The position numbers and the translations under genes were made by a program. From Gaiella sp038230035 (GTDB taxonomy: Bacteria; Actinomycetota; Thermoleophilia; Gaiellales; Gaiellaceae): a stretch of 64,000 bases of DNA. The notes beneath the pieces are model-generated. The model worked only from the letters and a program-made list of their open reading frames with translations, was not told the DNA's origin and searched no databases. Every line of letters starts with the position of its first letter. The first letter of the stretch is position 1. The stretch is from positions 1 through 64,000 of the forward strand of contig JBBRNX010000002.1 in assembly GCA_038230035.1 (NCBI GenBank). Reading direction: 5' to 3'. Below, in pieces: positions 50,575-58,591 of the stretch.

Positions 50575-52545
50575 CTAGGAGCTTGCGCCGGCCTTGGGGC
50601 CGGCCGGCTCGTCGAGAGCTGTGCGCTCGACCTGGCGCGTCTCGAACACCTCGAGCACGTCGCCTTCCTTCACGTCGTTGAAGCCGTCCAGCAGGATGCC
50701 GCACTCGAAGCCCTCCGCGACCTCGCGCGCGTCATCCTTGAAGCGCTTGAGCTGGGCGATGGAGGTCTCGTGGATGACGGTGCCGTCGCGCACGACGCGC
50801 ACCTGGCCGTTGCGGCGGACAACACCATTCGTGACCATGCAGCCGGCAATCGTGCCGAGGCGCGAGACGCGGAAGAGGTTGCGCACCTGCGCTTCGCCGA
50901 TCGTCTCCTCGGTCTCGACCGGCGTCAGCATCCCGACGAGCGCCTGCTGGATGTCGTCGGTCAGCTGGTAGATGACGCGGTACGTCCGCACGTCGACGCC
51001 TTCACGCTCGGCGAGGATCCTCGCTTCCGCACTCGGGCGGACGTTGAAGCCGACGACGAGCGCGTTCGATGCAGACGCGAGGTTGACGTCGTTCTCGGTG
51101 ATCCCGCCAACGCCGGTGTGGATCACGTTCACGCGCACCTCGGAGTGCTGGATCTTGCCGAGTTCGCTGACGAGCGCTTCGATCGACCCCTGGACATCGC
51201 CCTTGAGAACGATGTCCAGATTCTGGACGGTGCCCGCCTGCATCTCCGAGAAGAGGGTCTCGAGCGAAACGCCGCGCTTCGCCCGCTGCGCGAACTGCTC
51301 GCGGCGGAGCCGTTCTGCGCGGAGGTTCGCGAGGTGCTTGGCTTGGCGCTCGTGCTCGACGACCCGACACAGTTCACCGGCCGGCGGCGGCTTGTCGAAG
51401 CCGAGGATCTCGACGGGCTCGCCGGGGCCGGCCTCGCGCACCTTCTCGCCGCGGTAGTCGTACAAGGCCCGCACCTTGCCCGACGCGTCACCGGCGACGA
51501 CCGCGTCGCCGATGTGGATCGTGCCGCGCTGCACGAGCATCGTCGCGGCAGGCCCGCGGCCGATATCCAGCCGCGATTCGACGATCGGGCCTGACGCATC
51601 TGCCTTCGGGTTCGCGCGCAGTTCGAGCTCCGCGTCTGCCACCAGGAGGATCTTCTCGAGCAGCTCGTCGAGGTTCTCCTTTAGCTTCGCCGAAACGGCG
51701 GCGAACTGGGTCGTTCCGCCCCAGTCTTCGGGCTGCAAGCCTTCCGAGGCCAGCTCCGTCTTCACGCGGTCGGGGTTCGCGTCCGGGAGATCGACCTTGT
51801 TGACCGCGACGACGATCGGCACGCCGGCCGCTCTCGCATGCGAGATCGACTCGCGCGTCTGCGGCATCACGCCGTCGTCGGCCGCCACAACGAGCACGGC
51901 GATATCGGTCACCTTCGCTCCACGCGCGCGCATCGCGGTGAAGGCCTCGTGGCCCGGAGTGTCGAGGAACGTCACGCGGCGACCGTTGATCTCGGCCTGG
52001 TAGGCGCCGATGTGCTGCGTGATCCCGCCGGCCTCGGTGTCGACGACGGACGTCTCGCGGATCGCATCGAGCAGCGTCGTCTTGCCGTGGTCGACGTGGC
52101 CCATGATCGTGACGACCGGCGGACGTGGGCTCAGATCGGCGTCGGCATCCTCGAACTTCTCGGGCTCGACGTCGTCGTCGGCTGCGTGCTTGACGGCGAC
52201 CTCACGCCCGAACTCGGTCGCGATCAGCTCTACTTCGTCGTCGCTCAAGGACTGCGGCCCGGTCTTGGGCTGGTTCAACCGCATCAGGAAGCTGATGATC
52301 TGCGGCACCGACACGCCGAGCGCCTGCGACAAATTCTGAACCGTGACGCCGGACTCGACGGTTACCGGCCCGGTCTGCGGCGTTGCTGTCTGCGGCGCAC
52401 GGGGCGCGCTGCTCGAGCGCTCGCGCGCAGCGCGAACATCACGTCCGCGGGCCGCTCCTCCCTCGATCACGACGCGTCGTTTGCGCCCAGCAGCACCTCC
52501 GCGAGGTCGGATCGGTCGGTTCGGCTTGTTCGGTCCGTCTGCCAT
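50575..52545 (-). CDS. infB: Translation initiation factor IF-2
   Basis: This GTPase brings initiator tRNA to the 30S subunit. G1 GHVDHGKTT is at about 149-157; DTPGHEAF, NKVDLP and SAK follow; the C-terminal domains end with GTIAGCMVTNGVVRR and FECGILLDGF. The N-terminal IF2-N subdomain is present (VTVQNLSQALGVSVPQII). At 656 residues the protein lacks the several-hundred-residue low-complexity N-terminus of many actinobacterial IF-2s. The ATG directly follows the ylxR stop (TGAATG). Confidence 0.97.
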   Translation of the reverse strand: MADGPNKPNRPIRPRGGAAGRKRRVVIEGGAARGRDVRAARERSSSAPRAPQTATPQTGPVTVESGVTVQNLSQALGVSVPQIISFLMRLNQPKTGPQSLSDDEVELIATEFGREVAVKHAADDDVEPEKFEDADADLSPRPPVVTIMGHVDHGKTTLLDAIRETSVVDTEAGGITQHIGAYQAEINGRRVTFLDTPGHEAFTAMRARGAKVTDIAVLVVAADDGVMPQTRESISHARAAGVPIVVAVNKVDLPDANPDRVKTELASEGLQPEDWGGTTQFAAVSAKLKENLDELLEKILLVADAELELRANPKADASGPIVESRLDIGRGPAATMLVQRGTIHIGDAVVAGDASGKVRALYDYRGEKVREAGPGEPVEILGFDKPPPAGELCRVVEHERQAKHLANLRAERLRREQFAQRAKRGVSLETLFSEMQAGTVQNLDIVLKGDVQGSIEALVSELGKIQHSEVRVNVIHTGVGGITENDVNLASASNALVVGFNVRPSAEARILAEREGVDVRTYRVIYQLTDDIQQALVGMLTPVETEETIGEAQVRNLFRVSRLGTIAGCMVTNGVVRRNGQVRVVRDGTVIHETSIAQLKRFKDDAREVAEGFECGILLDGFNDVKEGDVLEVFETRQVERTALDEPAGPKAGASS

Positions 52546-52791
52546 TCAGGCTCCAGTGTAGAGGTCGACCAGCTCGGGCTCGACGATCACGGTCGTCCGC
52601 AGGACACGCGCGAAGCCGCGTTGCGCCCTGGCCCGCTCGAAACACGCGAGCCGCCGGCAGGTGTACACACCTCGGCCCGGCAGCGCGCGACCTGGCACAA
52701 GGCGCCCTTGGACGGCCGCGAACCGCATCAGCTCGGTCTGCTGTGCCTTCCGTCCGCAGCCCGCGCAGGTTCGCTGCGGCCCCGCCGAATC
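52546..52791 (-). CDS. ylxR: YlxR (DUF448) RNA-binding protein without an ordinary start codon
   Basis: The family core RTCAGCGRKAQQTELMRFA is intact, followed by GRGVYTCRRLACFERARAQR and ending at 52546. No ATG, GTG, TTG, CTG or ATT codon precedes the Cys motif in this frame back to an in-frame stop within nusA; the first ATG (52728) would delete the motif. The frame is exactly +1 to nusA at its UGA: GCC-UGA-U read as GCC-(U)-GAU enters it. It may be produced by +1 frameshifting from nusA, by an unusual initiation, or the sequence may carry an indel. YlxR normally sits between nusA and infB. Confidence 0.7.
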   Translation of the reverse strand, partial: DSAGPQRTCAGCGRKAQQTELMRFAAVQGRLVPGRALPGRGVYTCRRLACFERARAQRGFARVLRTTVIVEPELVDLYTGA

Positions 52792-54166
52792 AGGCCGCGT
52801 CGTCTGTGCCTTCCGACTCGGCTGCCTCGACTGCCGCCTCTTCGAGGACGATCACGTCGACGGTCAGGCTCGCCTCGATGTCGACCTCGCCGTCGGCTTC
52901 CCTGCCGGCGAGCGCCTGGTGTTGCGGCACGCCGCAGTACTTCGAGCCGGGCAGCGCCGTGTTTGGGCAGCGTTTCCCGTTCGTCAGGATCGCCGAGCAG
53001 CGGCCGGAGTAGTCGTCGTCGTCGGAACCGGCTCCGGCGAACGCAGCCTGCGCCTCCGCCTGGGCGAACTCGCTATCGGACTGGATATCGACCTTCCACC
53101 CGGTGAGACGGGCGGCGAGCCGAGCGTTGAGCCCATCCTTGCCGATCGCGAGCGCCAGCTGATCGTCCGGCACGACGACGGTCGCCTCGCGCGTCTCGTC
53201 GTCGATGTAGACCTCGCGCACACGAGCCGGTGAGAGCGCCTTCGCGACGAACCGCGCTGGCTCGGTGTTCCACGGGATGATGTCGATCTTCTCGCCACGC
53301 AGCTCCGAAACGACCATGCGCACACGCGAGCCACGGGGGCCGACGCACGCACCTACCGGATCGACGCCCTGAACGTGTGACTCGACGGCGATCTTGGCGC
53401 GGTATCCAGGTTCACGAGCCACCCCGCGGATCTCGACAAGACCGTCGGCGATTTCGGGCACCTCGAGCTCGAAGAGCGTCTTGATGAGCTCCGGATCGCG
53501 CCGCGAGAGGATCACCTGCGGTCCCTTCGTTCCCGAGCGTACTTCGGTGATGCACGCCTTGATCCGTGAGCCCTGCTCGTACCGCTCGCCGTCGACCTGC
53601 TCGGATCGGGGCAGCAGCGCCTCGACGTTGTTGCCGAGGTCGACGAGCACGTTGTTGCGGTCGCCGGCCTGCTGCACGATGCCGGTCACGACGTCGCCCA
53701 CGCGGTCGATGTACTCGGCAAACCGGATTGCCCGCTCGGCTTCCCGGATCCGCTGCTGGATGACCTGCTTCGCCGTCATCGCCGCGATGCGGCCGAAGTC
53801 GGTCGGCGTCACGTCGGCACGTGCGATCTGCTGCTCCGGCACCTGATCCCAGTCGAGCTCGAGCTCGTTGTCGTCGACGAGCGTGTGCTGCTTCTCGCCG
53901 GTCTCCTCCTCGAGCCGTTCGAGCTCGTCGATCTTCGCCTCGCGTGCCTCGTCGAGCAGGCGCTCCTCGAGGTCGGCGGGGATTTCGACCGCGAACACCT
54001 TGAACTCGCCTTCCTCGTCGAGCTCGACCATCGCGTGGCGCGCGGCGCCCGGGGTCTTCTTGTACGCGGCGAGGAGCGCGTCTTCGAGGGCGCGCACCAG
54101 CGCGTCCTGTTCGATTCCCTTTTCGCGCTCGATCGCGCGGATGTTTTCGATGATCTCGATGCTCAT
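52790..54166 (-). CDS. nusA: Transcription termination/antitermination factor NusA with a Cys/His tail
   Basis: NusA binds RNA polymerase and modulates pausing and termination. The N-terminal domain (1-115) has an acidic insert near 65-110. S1 (about 155-215) and two KH domains follow, with VGPRGSRVRMVVSELRGEKI and IGKDGLNARLAARLTGW. After residue 385 comes a tail not typical of NusA: Cys390, Cys400, Cys411 and His416 in a C-x9-C-x10-C-x4-H pattern resembling a small zinc finger, then an acidic end. rimP lies 23 bp upstream, ylxR downstream. Confidence 0.95.
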   Translation of the reverse strand: MSIEIIENIRAIEREKGIEQDALVRALEDALLAAYKKTPGAARHAMVELDEEGEFKVFAVEIPADLEERLLDEAREAKIDELERLEEETGEKQHTLVDDNELELDWDQVPEQQIARADVTPTDFGRIAAMTAKQVIQQRIREAERAIRFAEYIDRVGDVVTGIVQQAGDRNNVLVDLGNNVEALLPRSEQVDGERYEQGSRIKACITEVRSGTKGPQVILSRRDPELIKTLFELEVPEIADGLVEIRGVAREPGYRAKIAVESHVQGVDPVGACVGPRGSRVRMVVSELRGEKIDIIPWNTEPARFVAKALSPARVREVYIDDETREATVVVPDDQLALAIGKDGLNARLAARLTGWKVDIQSDSEFAQAEAQAAFAGAGSDDDDYSGRCSAILTNGKRCPNTALPGSKYCGVPQHQALAGREADGEVDIEASLTVDVIVLEEAAVEAAESEGTDDAA

Positions 54167-54189
54167 GTGAGTCCCAACTCCTCGTCGAA

Positions 54190-54687
54190 TCAGGTTGTTT
54201 CGTCGATCAGATTGGCGCGGACGATCGCCTCGTACGGAATCTCCACTCCTGTGAGCCCGGTCGTCGTCACGGTCACAGCACTCTCTCCGGCGGCCGCGAG
54301 TTCGCCGCGGAAGCGCGTCTGGCCGGCGATCTCCTTACTCGTGCGCAGGGCGACGCTGGAGCCGACGGCGTGCGCAAAGTGGGCGGGCTTGCGGAGCGGC
54401 CGGTTCGGGCCTGGTGAGGAGACGTCGATCGTGTACTCACTGCGCCAGCGCTCGAGAAGATGTGTGACCCGGCCGCACAGCGCGTGGTCGACTCCCTGGG
54501 GATGGTCGATGAAGACGCAGAACCGGCTCGGCGACACGAACTCCACGGCGAGCACGTCGACGCCGGGCACAGCACCCTCGACCACCGGGACGATTTCGCG
54601 CGCGAGCGCCTTCTCCCGACCGTAGACATCGCGCCCGCCGCCGGTCGCTTTGGTCCTCTTGTCAACCGTTGCGCCTCTCCTGGTCAT
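54190..54687 (-). CDS. rimP: Ribosome maturation factor RimP
   Basis: RimP assists 30S maturation. The 165 residues include LAVEFVSPSRFCVFIDHPQG, the DVSSPGPNRPLRKPAHF signature and an SH3-like C-terminal domain ending IPYEAIVRANL. It opens the rimP-nusA-ylxR-infB operon. Its ATG overlaps the stop of a five-codon ORF with a much better ribosome site, and an intrinsic terminator lies just upstream, so expression is probably attenuated. Confidence 0.92.
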   Translation of the reverse strand: MTRRGATVDKRTKATGGGRDVYGREKALAREIVPVVEGAVPGVDVLAVEFVSPSRFCVFIDHPQGVDHALCGRVTHLLERWRSEYTIDVSSPGPNRPLRKPAHFAHAVGSSVALRTSKEIAGQTRFRGELAAAGESAVTVTTTGLTGVEIPYEAIVRANLIDETT

Positions 54688-54701
54688 CGCCTACGTGTCA
54701 T
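54684..54701 (-). CDS. Five-codon ORF (Met-Thr-Arg-Arg-Arg) overlapping the rimP start
   Basis: ATG 54701 is followed by ACA CGT AGG CGA and TGA, whose first two bases are the last two of the rimP ATG (ATGA). A perfect GAGGAG ribosome site lies 7 nt upstream, while rimP itself has only a weak AGG at 3 nt. Ribosomes could therefore load here and reinitiate at rimP. The arginine codons include AGG and CGA. Expression of so short a peptide is conjectural. Confidence 0.35.
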   Translation of the reverse strand: MTRRR

Positions 54702-54717
54702 ACCGTCGCTCCTCAAC

Positions 54718-54740
54718 AAAAATGGGCGCCTCGCGCCCAT
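54718..54740 (-). terminator. Intrinsic terminator between the AdoHcy-hydrolase-like gene and rimP
   Basis: On the minus strand ATGGGCGC-GAG-GCGCCCAT (54740-54722) is a perfect 8-bp stem with a 3-nt loop, followed at once by TTTTTG. It ends only 4 bases before the rimP ribosome site. It may terminate the upstream gene, act as an attenuator in the rimP-nusA-infB leader, or do both. Confidence 0.85.
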
Positions 54741-54742
54741 CC

Positions 54743-54830
54743 AGTCAACCTGTCTCGTGAAACTCACCGCCGTCGCAAAACCATCTCGCAAGCCGGTAAA
54801 CCTCCGTCAGGATAGCACCTCGGCGCGCGT
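54743..54830 (-). promoter_or_regulatory. Possible structured leader of the rimP operon
   Basis: These 88 non-coding bases precede the terminator on the minus strand. They contain short complementary segments, but I recognise no known riboswitch consensus and no tRNA (E. coli has metY at this place). If transcription of rimP starts here, the segment and the terminator would form an attenuator. The evidence is position only. Confidence 0.3.
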
Positions 54831-55991
54831 TTATCGCGCCGTTCGCGCCAGCTCGAGATAGGCACTCGCGACTCTCGCGTCGATGGCTGGCGGCACCGGG
54901 ACGACGCACGCAGCACCGTCGACGTCGCCTCGCGCGATCGCCTCGAGGCAGCGCGCCTGGAGGGTAAATCCCAGATCCATCGACTCGATCGAATTGCCAA
55001 GCGGTCGCGGCCCGGCGAGGTTCACCATGTGGCCGCGGCCAAGGAGGTGGGCTGCGCGTCCGTCCGTGAGATGCCACGTCGTGATGCCGTCCCCGTAGTG
55101 CTCGACCCGCTCGACACCGTCTCCACCCTCGATGGCATCGACAGCGATCTCCCAGGGCAGGTGACCGGCGTTCGCGAGCACGACGCCGTCGCGCAGGAGC
55201 CGGACGTCATCGGCGACGAGCACGCCCGGCGCCCCGGTTACGGTGACGATGACGTCAGCCGTGGTGATCGCCTCCTCCCGGCTTGGGGTCAGGAACCCGT
55301 CGAGATGCGCCTCGAGTGTCGCCACCGGATCCGCGTCGACGACGCTCACGACGCCGAAGGCGTTCCTGAAGCAGGCTGCGACCCCGCGGCCGCAGGCGCC
55401 GTAGCCGAAGACGGTCACGCGCCGGCCGTTCGTCACCCGGTTCGTAAAGCGCAGGAAGCTTTCGAGGACGCTCTGTCCGACGCCATGGCGGCTCTCCGCG
55501 AACTGCTTGATCGGGCTGTCGTTGATCACGAGCACCGGCTTGCCGATCGCATCCCGCAACGGCGCGAGCCTCGCTCTCCCCGACGTCGTCTCCTCCGTCC
55601 CACCGCGCAACTCCGGCCAGGGCCGTGACGCATACCGAGCGAAGAGATCGCCGCCGTTGTCGAGCAACAGGTCGGGACTCACCTCTGCGACCTCGTCGAG
55701 AAAGCTCCCGTGGGCGACATGATCGATCGTCCGCTCTCCGCGCACGTCGATGCCGTGCGCGCGGAGGTAGGCGACCGTGTCCGACTGGGTCGTGTTGAGG
55801 TTCCCGGTGGCGACGACCCGAGCACCCCCGCGCTGCAGAACGAGCATGAGCGCGGCAGTCTTGGGCTCGAGGTGGATCGAGGCGCCAATGATCAGCCCGG
55901 AGAACGGCTGTGTCCGGTCGAACTCGACCGCCGTGTCCGAGAGGAGTCGGCAGCTCCGCGCCACCCATGCGGTCCGGTCGGAGCTCATCAC
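54831..55991 (-). CDS. S-adenosylhomocysteine-hydrolase-like protein, divergent active site
   Basis: The 386-residue protein has the AdoHcy hydrolase layout: NLNTTQSDTVAYL, a DxGGD-type LDNGGDLF, GGTEETTSG with the catalytic Glu, Lys162 in VINDSPIKQFAES, and the NAD site VTVFGYGACGRGVA. Differences from canonical enzymes are clear. In the segment after the Lys, the usual Phe-Asp-Asn is replaced by Ala-Glu-Ser, the Asp before GGD is Asn, and the C-terminal Gly-His-Pro segment is replaced by RPLGNS. It may be a true hydrolase of a distant clade or an NAD-dependent enzyme with another substrate. It follows dtd by 16 bp. Confidence 0.7.
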   Translation of the reverse strand: MMSSDRTAWVARSCRLLSDTAVEFDRTQPFSGLIIGASIHLEPKTAALMLVLQRGGARVVATGNLNTTQSDTVAYLRAHGIDVRGERTIDHVAHGSFLDEVAEVSPDLLLDNGGDLFARYASRPWPELRGGTEETTSGRARLAPLRDAIGKPVLVINDSPIKQFAESRHGVGQSVLESFLRFTNRVTNGRRVTVFGYGACGRGVAACFRNAFGVVSVVDADPVATLEAHLDGFLTPSREEAITTADVIVTVTGAPGVLVADDVRLLRDGVVLANAGHLPWEIAVDAIEGGDGVERVEHYGDGITTWHLTDGRAAHLLGRGHMVNLAGPRPLGNSIESMDLGFTLQARCLEAIARGDVDGAACVVPVPPAIDARVASAYLELARTAR

Positions 55992-56007
55992 TCGGCGAGC
56001 GTAACGC

Positions 56008-56445
56008 CTATGCGTCGAGCACGATCGTCACGGGGCCGTCGTTGACGAGCGACACCTCCATTCGTGCACCAAACACACCCGTTGCGACCTCGACGCCTTC
56101 TGCCGCCAGGGCGGCGCAGAAGCGCAGGTACAGCGGCTCGGCGACCTCGCGTGGTGCGGCGTCTGCAAAGCTCGGGCGGTTCCCTTTAGTCGTGTCGGCG
56201 ATCAAGGTGAACTGGCTCACGACAAGGGCGCCGCCTCCGACGTCGACGAGCGACCGGTCGAAGCGGCCTTCCTCGCTCTCGAACACCCGCAATCTCGCCA
56301 CCCGACCGGCAAGCCGAACAGCATCGTCCTCGCTGTCCCCGTCAGCGATGCCGAGCAGCACAAGAAGCCCGCGATCACAGCGTCCATGCGCGGTTCCGGC
56401 AATGGAAACGGACGCCTCGGCGACCCTCTGAGCCACTAGACGCAT
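56008..56445 (-). CDS. dtd: D-aminoacyl-tRNA deacylase
   Basis: It removes D-amino acids mischarged on tRNA. Both active-site motifs are present: VVSQFTLIADT and the C-terminal VNDGPVTI. The start MRLVAQRVAEASV is canonical, so ATG 56445 (145 residues) is preferred over ATG 56454. It is divergent from the pilB-like gene, with under 30 bp between start codons. Confidence 0.95.
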   Translation of the reverse strand: MRLVAQRVAEASVSIAGTAHGRCDRGLLVLLGIADGDSEDDAVRLAGRVARLRVFESEEGRFDRSLVDVGGGALVVSQFTLIADTTKGNRPSFADAAPREVAEPLYLRFCAALAAEGVEVATGVFGARMEVSLVNDGPVTIVLDA

Positions 56446-56474
56446 GCCGACCATTGTCCCTCATCTCAGGGAGG

Positions 56475-58166
56475 ATGCCTGCCGATAACGCTGGCGTGGA
56501 AGCGGCCCGTACCCCGTGGCCTGCGCTCGGCACCCTCCTCGTCCGGGACGGTGCGATCGCGCCCGAACAGCTCGAGCGAGCGCTCGAGGAGAAGCGTGCG
56601 AACCCGAAGCGGAGGCTGGGCGAGATCCTCGTCGAGCAGGGAGCCACCACGCGGGCGCAGATCGCCAGAATCCTCGCGGAGCAGCATGAGCTCGACTACA
56701 TCGAGCTCGAGGAGGGCGTGATCGAGGCGGACGCAGCGGGTCTGCTGCCCGAGAACCTCGCGCGTTGCTATCGGGCGGTTCCTGTTCGCTTCCTCGAGGA
56801 CGGCTCGATTCTCGTCGCGGTCGCCGACCCGACGAACGTCATTTTCTCGGACGACCTACGCCTGGCGCTCGGCGTTCCGGTGACGGTCGGAGTCGCCTCC
56901 GGCGACGCGATCGAGCGGGCAATCACCCGGGTACACGAACATGTGCAGGAGATCACCGAGGTCGAGGCCGAAGAAGAGCATCAGACACAGGTCCTCGACC
57001 TCGACCATGAGACACCCGCTGTTGTGTTCGTCAACAAGACGATCAGCCGCGCACTCGACCTCGGCGCGTCGGACATCCACTTCACGCCGCAGCAGAAGCG
57101 GCTGAACGTCCGTGTACGTGTCGACGGCGTCGTGCGCGACCTGTCGTCGATCGCTAGCGCGAGCCAGGCCGCCGTTACCAGCCGCCTCAAGATCATGGGC
57201 GAGCTCGACATCGCGGAGCGCCGTGCCCCGCAGGATGGTCGCGTCACGATCCGTCGGGGCAACGACACAGTCGACGTTCGAATCGCCGTCCTGCCGACGA
57301 CCCACGGCGAGAAGGTGACGCTGCGGATCCTGAACCAGCGGGACGCGCCGGGGTCGCTGGCCGAGCTCGGCATGTGGCCTCGGAGTGCTGCGCTCGTCGA
57401 GGCCGCGCTGCGCCAACCGTTTGGCTCCATCGTCGTCGTCGGACCGACCGGATCGGGCAAGACCACGACCCTCTACGCCGCTCTCTCTCAGCTCAACACG
57501 CCTGACCGCACTCTGATGACGATCGAGGATCCAGTGGAGTACCGAGCAGCCGGACTCGACCAGATCGAGGTCAACCCTCGCGCGGGCCTCACATTCGCGG
57601 CAGGCCTGCGGACGATCTTGCGCTCCGACCCCGACGTCATCCTGGTCGGCGAGATCCGCGACGAGGAGACCGCGCAGATCGCGCTCCGCGCCTCGATGAC
57701 CGGGCACCTCGTTCTCAGCACGCTGCACGCCCAAACTGCGTCCTCAGCGATCCAGCGGCTGCTCGACATGAACATCGAGTCCGGAATCATCTCGACGTCC
57801 GTCAACTGCTTCGTCGCACAGCGACTCGTGCGGCGTCTGTGCCAGGACTGCGCCGAGGCGTACCGGCCCGAGCCGGAGGAGCTTGCCGCGCTCGGTGTGC
57901 CCGCCTCGTACGGCGAGCTTCAGCTCTTCAAGGCCGTCGGCTGCCCGGAGTGCGGCGACGTCGGCTATCGCGGGCGTATCGGCATCTTCGAAGTGCTGCC
58001 GATGACCGACGAGATCACCCGGCTGATCGGCGCTCCGACTCGTGACATCGAAGCGGCGGCGATCGGCGAAGGGATGTTCACGCTACGCGACGACGGCATC
58101 CGGCTCTCGATCTCCGGTGTCACGACGCTCGACGAAGTCCGCCGCGTTGCCGGCGACCGCCGGTAG
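56475..58166 (+). CDS. pilB: Type IV pilus/type II secretion assembly ATPase (PilB/GspE family)
   Basis: The protein has an N-terminal MshEN domain (LGTLLVRDGAIAPEQLERAL; RRLGEILVEQGATTRAQIA), Walker A GPTGSGKTTTLYAAL, the Asp box TIEDPVEY, Walker B VILVGEIRDEETA, the His box TGHLVLSTLHAQ and a tetracysteine zinc site (RRLCQDCAEAY; GCPECGDVGYRG). It powers pilin or pseudopilin assembly. ATG 56475 gives 563 residues, but its GGGAGG is directly adjacent, so TTG 56454 or an internal start is possible. No pilC, pilT or pilin gene is in the window. Confidence 0.9.
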   Translation: MPADNAGVEAARTPWPALGTLLVRDGAIAPEQLERALEEKRANPKRRLGEILVEQGATTRAQIARILAEQHELDYIELEEGVIEADAAGLLPENLARCYRAVPVRFLEDGSILVAVADPTNVIFSDDLRLALGVPVTVGVASGDAIERAITRVHEHVQEITEVEAEEEHQTQVLDLDHETPAVVFVNKTISRALDLGASDIHFTPQQKRLNVRVRVDGVVRDLSSIASASQAAVTSRLKIMGELDIAERRAPQDGRVTIRRGNDTVDVRIAVLPTTHGEKVTLRILNQRDAPGSLAELGMWPRSAALVEAALRQPFGSIVVVGPTGSGKTTTLYAALSQLNTPDRTLMTIEDPVEYRAAGLDQIEVNPRAGLTFAAGLRTILRSDPDVILVGEIRDEETAQIALRASMTGHLVLSTLHAQTASSAIQRLLDMNIESGIISTSVNCFVAQRLVRRLCQDCAEAYRPEPEELAALGVPASYGELQLFKAVGCPECGDVGYRGRIGIFEVLPMTDEITRLIGAPTRDIEAAAIGEGMFTLRDDGIRLSISGVTTLDEVRRVAGDRR

Positions 58167-58198
58167 GGGCGAGACTCGCCTCGCCCTCGGTCAAACAA

Positions 58199-58217
58199 GG
58201 GCGACCCAAGGTCGCCC
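58199..58217. terminator. Stem-loop between the convergent pilB-like and TPR genes
   Basis: GGGCGACC (58199-58206) and GGTCGCCC (58210-58217) pair perfectly around CAA, 33 bp after the pilB-like stop. The right arm touches the stop codon of the TPR gene on the other strand. There is little T-tract on the plus side; on the minus side CCCTTGTTTG follows. Probably a bidirectional terminator. Confidence 0.6.
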
Positions 58218-58591
58218 TACGACGGAGGCGACGGATCCAGCGCGCGGGCGAGCGCGTGATGATGGGCGGCATCCTCGGGGCGGCCGAGTCGATCGAGCGT
58301 GCGTGCTAGCGCGCGGTGGGCGAACGGGTCGACCGGAGCCAACTCGACGAGCTTGCGAAACTCCGCCTCGGCCTCGTCCCACCGGCGGACGCGGAAGTAG
58401 GCGATGCCGAGTGCCTCGCGAATGGACGCCTTCTCCGGCTGTCGCCGCTTCGCCTTCTCGAGCGCTACTGCCGCCTGACTGGGCCGTCCCGCACGCAGGT
58501 GCTCGCGGCCCCGCTGGAAGAGGTCGTACGTCTCGCTGACCTCGGCTCGCTCTACGTAAACCGCGTCGTCGTCGTGCGCGAAGCTCGTCAC
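58217..58591 (-). CDS. Small TPR-repeat protein
   Basis: The 124 residues fold into about three tetratricopeptide repeats: YDLFQRGREHLRAGRPSQA, ASIREALGIAYFRVRRWDEA and DPFAHRALARTLDRLGRPEDA. These mediate protein-protein contacts. Its ATG overlaps the coaBC stop (ATGA), so it is made with CoaBC, although a partner is unknown. Confidence 0.8.
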   Translation of the reverse strand: MTSFAHDDDAVYVERAEVSETYDLFQRGREHLRAGRPSQAAVALEKAKRRQPEKASIREALGIAYFRVRRWDEAEAEFRKLVELAPVDPFAHRALARTLDRLGRPEDAAHHHALARALDPSPPS

